Shown piece after piece: positions 57,786-64,000 of a stretch of DNA of 64,000 nt. The stretch lies in assembly GCF_002850255.1 (NCBI RefSeq), contig NZ_CP022523.1:124001-188000 (forward strand), written 5' to 3'. Position 1 is the first letter of the stretch. Each line of letters starts with the position of its first letter. The position numbers and the translations under genes were made by a program. The notes under the pieces are model-generated. The model saw nothing but the letters and a program-made list of their open reading frames with translations. It was not told where the DNA came from and did no database searches. This DNA comes from Pseudoalteromonas sp. NC201 (GTDB taxonomy: Bacteria > Pseudomonadota > Gammaproteobacteria > Enterobacterales > Alteromonadaceae).

Positions 57786-60671
57786 ATGAAAAAGCTATTC
57801 GCAATTAGCACACTTACCTTAGCAGTTTTGACTGGATGTGGTACAACTTCTTCACTTAATCATTCAGGCACGACTGAGAATCTTCTTTCAGAGCAACTGG
57901 TTGTAAGTCCTAATGATGATAGGCAATATCAAACGTTAACCTTAGAAAATGGCATTGAAGTTATTTTGGTATCAGATCCATCTGTATCGAAATCAGCGGC
58001 CGCGCTGAGTGTTGGCGTTGGTCTACTACACGATCCGATGTCACAGCAGGGCATGGCGCATTATCTTGAACATATGTTGTTCCTTGGCACAGAAAAGTAT
58101 CCAGACAGCAAAGGTTATTCTGAGTTCATGACCAAAAACGGTGGGGCACACAATGCTTACACTTGGTTGGATATTACCAATTATATGTTCAAAGTGAACA
58201 ACGATGCCTATGACGAGGCGTTAGACAGGTTCTCCGATTTCTTTAAATCTCCAAAGCTCTACCCTGAGTACACGGAAAAAGAAAAAAATGCAGTGAATGC
58301 TGAGTGGTCTATGCGTCGTGAAATGGACTTTTTTGGTCAATTTAAACTTGCACGAAACATGATGGGAGAACATCCTGCTAACCGTTTCCTTATAGGTAAT
58401 CTAGAAACGTTAGGGGATAAAGAAGGAAGCAAGCTACATCAAGAGACTGTTGCTTTCTATGATAAGTACTACTCTGCGAATATCATGAAGTTAGCCATGA
58501 TTTCTAATGAGCCGATTGAGCAGATGGTGGTAAAAGCGAAAAAGCACTTTACGACAATTAAGAATAAGAACATCGAGAAGCCACAGGTCAAGCAATCGCT
58601 TAACTTCGATAATGTTGGACAAAAGTTGGTCCATTATAAACCGAATGAAGACGTAAAGACTCTACAGCTTGATTTTACTATCAAGAACAACGCCAATGCG
58701 TTTGCGGTTAAGCCGAACTATTTCATTACTTATCTGCTAAGTAATGAAATGGCGGGTAGCCCCGCTCAAGTTCTAAAAGATAAAGGTTTAATCTCATCGT
58801 TAAGTGCATTCGCGACTCCAAATAGTTATGGCAACTACGGGACGTTGCAGATTGATATTCAGCTAACCGATGAAGGCCTAAAGCAACGTGAGTTAATCAC
58901 AGGTACAGTACTGGATTATATCGATATGATCCGTGATAAAGGAGTCGATAGCCGTTACTTCAAGGAAATCCAAACGTCGCTAAATAATCAATTTAGGTTT
59001 TTAGAAAAAGGCGATGAGTTTGGTTACGTTAGTAACCTTGCAGATAGCATGCAGCATTACCCAATGAACCATGCTATCAATGCAAGCTACTACTACGCGC
59101 AGTTTGATGCTGATGCAGTAAAGGCTGTCTTGAAGCAACTTACACCTGAGCAAATGCGGGTATGGTATATCAGTAAAGGTGAGCCTACCGACGCAAAACT
59201 GCACTTCTATGATGGTGAATATCAGATCGTAGACTTAAAGCGTAGCGATTTTGATAAATGGAAAGAAGAGGCAAATTTCGATTTAGCACTTCCTAGTGTA
59301 AATACCTTGCTACCTGAAAACTTCGCACTGAAAACATCTGCGGATGATGCGAAAAAGGGCGTTCAGAAGGTTATTGATGCTGATGGGGTAACGGTTTGGC
59401 ATGCCGCGAGTGAGCGCTTCTACCAGCAGCCTAAAGGCAGTCTGAAAATCTACTTGAATAACCCAAGTGCATTAAAAGACATCAAAACTGAGGTTGCACT
59501 GTCGATTTGGGCCGATCTATACCGGCTGGATAAAGCAAAACTGATGACGGAAGCGAGTATCGCTGGTATGCACCTTGGCTTGACCCCAGCAAATGGGGTA
59601 ATGCTAGATATTTCAGGTTTTACTGATAAACAAGCATTATTACTAAAAGATGCGCTCTCAGGTGTTCGTGTAGAAACGAATAAACGCGCATTTGACCAGG
59701 CTGTTGATCGTTACGTGCGTGGCATTAAAAACCAAGAAAAAGAATTCCCATTCAGACAAGCTTTTGGTGTATATCAAAAACTTATCCGTTCAGGAAGCTA
59801 TGATGATTCTGCATTGATATCAGCAGCTAAGTCTTTGACTTTGGCCGATCTAGATAAAGTGCAAAATCAAATTTTAACGAATAACCAAGTTCGCGTTTTT
59901 GCTTATGGCAACTACGATAAAACGGACTTGCAAACAGTAAAAGAGACGCTTGATAATGCGTTGCCTAAACGCCAAAAAGTGACCAAGTACGCGCGAGCTA
60001 AATATTGGCAGCCAGAGCAAAAGCAGACAATCGTATGGCAGCAAGACATTGACGTTGCTGATGTTGCCGTAATCGATTTTGCAGTGCACCCAGTCAAAGG
60101 TTATGCACAAAAGGCTGCGGCGATGGTGCTTCAAGGGCACTTAAGAACAGCGGCATTTGAACGTCTGAGAACCGAAGAGCAGTTAGCGTATGCGGTTGGT
60201 GCAACCAGCGTTGCTATTGACGAATATTCAGCGCTAGGCTTCTATATTCAAACACCGGTAAAAGATGCTAAGAGTATGCAAGCTCGCTTTGACGCGTATA
60301 AAGATGAATATGCTAAAGACTTAGCAGCGTTAGATCAGGCAACGTTCGAGCAGTTAAAAAATGCAGTGTTAGTCTCATTAACCGAAGAGCCAAAAAATCT
60401 TTCTGAAGAACTACAACCGTTATTGGGCGATTGGTTCAAAGAAAATATGGCGTTTGACTCCGAAGCTAAGCTAATTGCTGCAGTTGAAGCGGTCACATTA
60501 GAAGATATTAAAGCGTACTATCAGCAAACTGTAATGAACACCGATGCTGCTAGATTAAATATTCAATTACGTGGCGCCAAGTTCCAAGCTGAACCGTTTG
60601 CAGATCTACCGAAGCAAACTAAGCTGGATTCAGTTGAACAGATGTATAAAAACGTGAAATTCCAACAATAA
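57786..60671 (+). CDS. M16 insulinase-family zinc peptidase, lipoprotein (pitrilysin-like)
   Basis: This 961-residue peptidase has a signal peptide and lipobox LTGC (Cys18). The inverted zinc motif is H92YLEH96 with Glu95 catalytic and Glu173 as third ligand, spaced exactly as in E. coli pitrilysin. Four homologous M16 domains fill the rest, the second half being inactive. It should degrade medium-size peptides at the membrane. I chose the ATG at 57786, since the frame upstream to 57732 has no signal. The ribosome site is weak (GGAT). A strong terminator follows. Confidence 0.93.
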   Translation: MKKLFAISTLTLAVLTGCGTTSSLNHSGTTENLLSEQLVVSPNDDRQYQTLTLENGIEVILVSDPSVSKSAAALSVGVGLLHDPMSQQGMAHYLEHMLFLGTEKYPDSKGYSEFMTKNGGAHNAYTWLDITNYMFKVNNDAYDEALDRFSDFFKSPKLYPEYTEKEKNAVNAEWSMRREMDFFGQFKLARNMMGEHPANRFLIGNLETLGDKEGSKLHQETVAFYDKYYSANIMKLAMISNEPIEQMVVKAKKHFTTIKNKNIEKPQVKQSLNFDNVGQKLVHYKPNEDVKTLQLDFTIKNNANAFAVKPNYFITYLLSNEMAGSPAQVLKDKGLISSLSAFATPNSYGNYGTLQIDIQLTDEGLKQRELITGTVLDYIDMIRDKGVDSRYFKEIQTSLNNQFRFLEKGDEFGYVSNLADSMQHYPMNHAINASYYYAQFDADAVKAVLKQLTPEQMRVWYISKGEPTDAKLHFYDGEYQIVDLKRSDFDKWKEEANFDLALPSVNTLLPENFALKTSADDAKKGVQKVIDADGVTVWHAASERFYQQPKGSLKIYLNNPSALKDIKTEVALSIWADLYRLDKAKLMTEASIAGMHLGLTPANGVMLDISGFTDKQALLLKDALSGVRVETNKRAFDQAVDRYVRGIKNQEKEFPFRQAFGVYQKLIRSGSYDDSALISAAKSLTLADLDKVQNQILTNNQVRVFAYGNYDKTDLQTVKETLDNALPKRQKVTKYARAKYWQPEQKQTIVWQQDIDVADVAVIDFAVHPVKGYAQKAAAMVLQGHLRTAAFERLRTEEQLAYAVGATSVAIDEYSALGFYIQTPVKDAKSMQARFDAYKDEYAKDLAALDQATFEQLKNAVLVSLTEEPKNLSEELQPLLGDWFKENMAFDSEAKLIAAVEAVTLEDIKAYYQQTVMNTDAARLNIQLRGAKFQAEPFADLPKQTKLDSVEQMYKNVKFQQ

Positions 60672-60695
60672 TCAGTCGGTATTTCAGTGATGATT

Positions 60696-60728
60696 AAAAG
60701 CTGGGAAAATTCGTTTCCCAGCTTTTTT
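60696..60728 (+). terminator. Intrinsic terminator of the M16 peptidase
   Basis: AAAAGCTGGGAAA (60696-60708) pairs with TTTCCCAGCTTTT (60714-60726) and runs on into further T. Confidence 0.9.
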
Positions 60729-60789
60729 ATTAGCTTTTGCAAATGCTAAAGTATAAACGGAAATTAATTACAGTATTTTCGGAGACTAG

Positions 60790-61299
60790 ATGGTGATTGT
60801 GACGGGAGAAAAGATCTTTTTAAGAAAGGCAAATTTAAATGATGCGGGGTTTTTACTCAGGCTTTTGAATCAAAAAAGTTTTATCGATAACATTCGGGAT
60901 AGAGGCATAAAAACACAAAAGCAAGCTGAGGAGCATATCGAGCAAGCTTACCTAATTCCTTATCAAATCGGTACGCCAGCGCCTTACGTTGTTGTTGAAC
61001 TTAGTAGCAATACGAGCATCGGAGTATGTGGCTTATATCAAAGACCTTTTTTTAATATTCCAGACTTAGGTTACGCGTTTTTAGATGATTTTACAGGGAA
61101 GGGTTATGCTTCCGAGGCTGCCAAATTGCTAATGCAATATGTTAAATCAGAAGGGAACCACCCTAAGCTGAGCGCTATCACGCTAGAAAGTAATGCAGCT
61201 AGCATAAGCCTGCTTAACAAAGTGGGATTTAGTCGTATTGGTAAAATAATAATTGATAACGATTTAACACCTGTGGTGGTGTTTGATTGTCAATTATAA
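60790..61299 (+). CDS. RimJ/RimL-type GNAT acetyltransferase
   Basis: This 169-residue acetyltransferase belongs to the GNAT group 3 type. It shows LRKANLNDAGFLLRLLNQ at the start, PDLGYAFLDDFTGKGYASEA (about 93-112) as the acetyl-CoA loop, and ESNAASISLLNKVGFSRIGK as the final helix-strand. GGAG lies 5 bp before the ATG. It ends 6 bp inside the convergent pqiC gene. The acceptor is unknown. Confidence 0.88.
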   Translation: MVIVTGEKIFLRKANLNDAGFLLRLLNQKSFIDNIRDRGIKTQKQAEEHIEQAYLIPYQIGTPAPYVVVELSSNTSIGVCGLYQRPFFNIPDLGYAFLDDFTGKGYASEAAKLLMQYVKSEGNHPKLSAITLESNAASISLLNKVGFSRIGKIIIDNDLTPVVVFDCQL

Positions 61300-61872
61300 T
61301 TGTTGACTTATTTGTGTCGTTAGTTGAATAAAGTTTCTCTGATGTGCCGCAACCAGAGCGCTAAAGCCATCCTGATCAAGAGCTGTTTCAAATTGGAATG
61401 GTTGCACTTGAGTTAGTTGATAGCTCCCTTTTGTGTATTGATAAAGATACCAAGTCCCGCTCATCACAGCACCTTTTTCAAAGTGCCCTGCAAACTCATT
61501 AATTTCTACAACGAGGCGTTGGTGCTCTTGCGCATTGCGATAAAATTTATCGCTTTTAATTGCAGTAGCTTTGTTGGTTCCATTTAGTGCGTTTACTAAG
61601 TTCCATGTCAACATATCGGCGGGGGGTTGGGCCCAAAAATGGAAATTAGCGATGTTTACTCTATTGTCTCGCTGAAATTGCACCAAGGCTTGTTGATCAA
61701 ACAGTTCGATTAACTGCACTTTATCAATCAGTAGTACACGATTGAGCTCAACTTGCTTTTCACCTGCGACATTATTTGCTTCTAACTGATAATAACTAAC
61801 CGGTTGGGATGGATTAGTTATACATCCTGTTAAACAAAATAGAAGCAAAAATATCACAGAGCCAGTCTTCAT
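61294..61872 (-). CDS. pqiC: PqiC, ABC-type lipoprotein subunit of the Pqi intermembrane transport system
   Basis: This 192-residue outer-membrane lipoprotein has signal peptide MKTGSVIFLLLFCLTGC with Cys17. The rest fits the PqiC/YmbA family, with SYYQLEA near residue 28 and VNIANFHFWAQPPADMLTWNL in the middle. It completes the pqiABC set and follows pqiB with no gap. PqiC docks the PqiB tunnel at the outer membrane for lipid movement. Its stop overlaps the end of the convergent GNAT gene by 6 bp. Confidence 0.88.
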   Translation of the reverse strand: MKTGSVIFLLLFCLTGCITNPSQPVSYYQLEANNVAGEKQVELNRVLLIDKVQLIELFDQQALVQFQRDNRVNIANFHFWAQPPADMLTWNLVNALNGTNKATAIKSDKFYRNAQEHQRLVVEINEFAGHFEKGAVMSGTWYLYQYTKGSYQLTQVQPFQFETALDQDGFSALVAAHQRNFIQLTTQISQQL

Positions 61873-63528
61873 TTATTTTTTCCTTGGGAGCGGATCCGCG
61901 CCACTTTCTTTATTAAAAATAAGCATATTCGGCTGCTCATTCAGCCCTTTAGAAATAGGCTTTAAGCGATTGGACAGGCTTTCAAGCTCCTCAAGGGTAT
62001 TACTAAGTTGATCCATGACACCTGAGCCTTTTTGGTACTGCGTCATAGTTTGTTCAAATTGCTTTAAGCTTGATGTGAGCTGGCTTAATGTATCTTTTAA
62101 GTTCGTTAAATTGCCGCCAACCTTGTCTGTTATCTTGTTGTTATTGATAGACTCTACGAGTTGATTCATTTCCATTGCTAGTAACCTGTGTTGCTGAAGG
62201 GCGCCTTCTAGTTCCTTAACAGTTGTTTCAAGAGGTAACCCATTTAACTTGTTCAGTAAGCTTGTGACCTGTTCAGAAAGTGCTGTAATACCGCTCGGAA
62301 CGCTGGGTAATACCGGGTAAATAGTCGTTTTGTTTGAACTAACGACTTCTGCACTTGGATAAAAGTCTAACTCTATATATACCGCACCTGTTAATAAATT
62401 GCCACTTTTTAGTGACGCCCTAAGGCCGTTACTAATCCATTTGTCTATGTTTTCTGACCAATATGTTTGAGCAAGTTGCGCATCTTCGTAAATGCGTCCG
62501 TACTCAATTTTAACCAATACAGGCACAGAGGTGTTATTTTGTTGAAAGTATAAAGGTCTATCATCGCTAACACCAGTCGCTGGTACCTGCTCTATTGTGC
62601 CAATCCGCATCCCGCGGTATTCGATTGGTGCACCAGCTCGAAGTCCTCGAATTGATTGCTCAAACTCAATAAGATAATAATCGAAGTGATCAAAGCGTTG
62701 CTCTAAGGCCATTGCGAAATTTTTGTGCAAGGCGAAGGTTTTATTTTCGAGTGCTTCTTTGCCACTTGGCATGGTTGGTGGATAGTCTACAGAAATTCCG
62801 CCTTTAACCATTTTGGCAAGAGATCCTGTCGACACTTCAACACCTTCCGTTGACAGCTTAAAATCAATGCCGGAACTAATCCAAAAAATAGCGTTGTCTG
62901 TGATAAGCGTATCGTATGGAGAATAGATAAAAATACCGTACTCCATTTTTAAGCTTTCGACGCTAAAATGTGCAGACTCAACTTGACCCACTTTATAGTT
63001 GCGGAAAAATATACTGGAGCCAACGTCTAACACTTCAGCATCTGAAGCCACGAGTTGATAGCGTTTTCCTTGCACTTCTGAGCCGATTAATGCAGGTTCA
63101 TCCATTAAGGTGAATATGCTCGAACGTGCTTTCGCTTCACCGGGGGATAGCTCTATATACACTCCAGAGAGTAGCGTATTCATGCCTGATATTCCGGATT
63201 CGTCAATTCGAGGTTTAACTACCCAAAACGATGAATCTTCAGCTAATAAATCACGATAGGGCTGTAAAATCCTAACTTTCGCAACCACTGCATTTTGCGC
63301 TAATTCAAGCTTTAATGACTCGACTAACCCGACCTTAACGCTTTTTACTCTCACCTCAGTTTTGCCTGCAATTATGCCATCTGCGTCAGTCATTTTTATA
63401 AAAATAGTGTGGCCTTTATTTGCCTGATGTTGATATAACATCCAGCCTGTGATGAGCAACGCGATAATTGGAATAATCCAAATCACTGAAAATTTTGGTT
63501 TGTCTTCTATATCGGCTTGAGTAGTCAT
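61873..63528 (-). CDS. pqiB: PqiB, MCE-domain intermembrane transport protein
   Basis: This 551-residue protein has one N-terminal membrane helix (about 13-30) and three MCE domains. They begin near residues 39 (HTIFIKMTDADGIIAGKTEVR), 158 (RYQLVASDAEVLDVGSSIFF) and 285 (FEQSIRGLRAGAPIEYRG). A long helical C-terminus, rich in Leu heptads (about 410-520), forms the needle-like tunnel across the periplasm. It overlaps pqiA by ATGA and abuts pqiC. It helps keep outer-membrane integrity. Confidence 0.93.
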   Translation of the reverse strand: MTTQADIEDKPKFSVIWIIPIIALLITGWMLYQHQANKGHTIFIKMTDADGIIAGKTEVRVKSVKVGLVESLKLELAQNAVVAKVRILQPYRDLLAEDSSFWVVKPRIDESGISGMNTLLSGVYIELSPGEAKARSSIFTLMDEPALIGSEVQGKRYQLVASDAEVLDVGSSIFFRNYKVGQVESAHFSVESLKMEYGIFIYSPYDTLITDNAIFWISSGIDFKLSTEGVEVSTGSLAKMVKGGISVDYPPTMPSGKEALENKTFALHKNFAMALEQRFDHFDYYLIEFEQSIRGLRAGAPIEYRGMRIGTIEQVPATGVSDDRPLYFQQNNTSVPVLVKIEYGRIYEDAQLAQTYWSENIDKWISNGLRASLKSGNLLTGAVYIELDFYPSAEVVSSNKTTIYPVLPSVPSGITALSEQVTSLLNKLNGLPLETTVKELEGALQQHRLLAMEMNQLVESINNNKITDKVGGNLTNLKDTLSQLTSSLKQFEQTMTQYQKGSGVMDQLSNTLEELESLSNRLKPISKGLNEQPNMLIFNKESGADPLPRKK

Positions 63529-64000
63529 TGACTATTTTTATCCCACAATAATCTCGGATCAAAACTATTAACGGCTGCAATTTGGCAAAGCACCATCAAA
63601 GTAAAAAACACGATACCAATTTCCGGCTCGACATTTAGCACCGTACCAAGTTGTACCAAAGACACTAAGATTATCACCACAAACACATCTATCATCGACC
63701 AGCGACCAATAAATTCGAGCAAGCGGTACACTTTTGTTGCTGTGATTGGGTCTTTGGGCTTCTTAACTCGTATTAGTAAGTAACTCAATAGTAACGCTTT
63801 TGCGATAGGAATACATATACTTGCGAGAAAAATAAGTGTTGCTACGGGATAAGAGCCGGCTTCCCAAAGCACTTGAACGCCGGAAAAAATCGTTGCAGGA
63901 GTATGAAGCCCAAGACTGATGGTATCCATGATGGGCAGAAAATTAGCAGGTACAAGTAGCACGACGCTGGTGAGCATCCAAGCTAAGCTTTTTTGCGTTG
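63525..64000 (-). CDS. pqiA: PqiA inner-membrane protein (partial, N-terminus cut off)
   Basis: The frame is open to the right edge, so the window shows only the last 158 residues or so of PqiA. The visible part reads SLAWMLTSVVLLVPANFLPIM, a standard PqiA repeat start, then four membrane helices with GRWSMIDVFVVIILVSLVQ. The ATG at 63977 is inside the gene. It overlaps pqiB by 4 bp (ATGA), showing translational coupling. The zinc-ribbon N-terminal part lies outside. Confidence 0.9.
   Translation of the reverse strand, partial: TQKSLAWMLTSVVLLVPANFLPIMDTISLGLHTPATIFSGVQVLWEAGSYPVATLIFLASICIPIAKALLLSYLLIRVKKPKDPITATKVYRLLEFIGRWSMIDVFVVIILVSLVQLGTVLNVEPEIGIVFFTLMVLCQIAAVNSFDPRLLWDKNSQ

Overview
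The window looks like chromosomal DNA of a marine gammaproteobacterium in the Alteromonadales, most likely Pseudoalteromonas. The reasons are the many secreted enzymes with paired PPC domains, two Oar-type TonB receptors, an S1/P1 nuclease, a homogentisate pathway, the small family proteins DUF2986, VF530 and TIGR02647, and moderate to low GC content. The genus is inferred from gene content, not from a database search. I saw no rRNA, tRNA, CRISPR array, prophage or intact insertion sequence. Both ends cut genes: an MFS transporter on the left and pqiA on the right.

Layout. 1-2654: divergent MFS transporter and sucrose phosphorylase around a 16-bp LacI-type palindrome. 2781-5836: arsenic cassette of an ArsC-ArsR fusion, a GAPDH and ArsJ, behind its own palindromic operator. 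5930-8089: orphan secreted protein and a LacI regulator. 8260-10590: feoAB iron uptake. 10656-10760: candidate small RNA. 10858-17034: GNAT, CPA2 antiporter, LysR, pirin, TauE/SafE, hemerythrin, a 269-bp MITE and a small membrane protein. 17572-21721: tandem secreted M4 protease and M28 aminopeptidase with matching C-terminal PPC pairs. 21862-27504: DctB/DctD two-component pair followed by a porin and a Na+/dicarboxylate symporter, with a visible sigma-54 promoter and upstream dyad. 27812-33741: aldehyde dehydrogenase, VOC protein, DUF2986, Sel1 protein, DUF6279 lipoprotein and a three-gene redox operon. 33867-38779: ppc, a STAS-like protein, and convergent cdd and udp. 39157-43105: small and orphan genes plus an arginase-family enzyme. 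43180-45693: hmgA-maiA with a divergent MarR gene around a perfect 20-bp palindrome. 45751-56888: two TonB receptors, an S1/P1 nuclease, a divergent two-gene membrane sensor/regulator pair, and a 5'-nucleotidase lipoprotein. 56952-64000: a small protein, MAPEG, an M16 peptidase, GNAT, and pqiABC.

How the genes work together. Much of the window concerns nutrient scavenging. Secreted peptidases make peptides and amino acids, DctBD appears to control dicarboxylate entry through a porin and symporter, and hmgA-maiA degrade tyrosine-derived homogentisate. The 45751-56888 region looks like a nucleic acid or nucleotide scavenging locus, with cdd and udp nearby for pyrimidine salvage.

The most interesting candidate is the pair at 53436-55248. 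A membrane-anchored periplasmic binding protein overlaps a two-TM protein whose cytoplasmic domain resembles a winged helix. The pair is divergent from the nuclease/TonB-receptor genes. Two families of short palindromic mobile repeats were also found.
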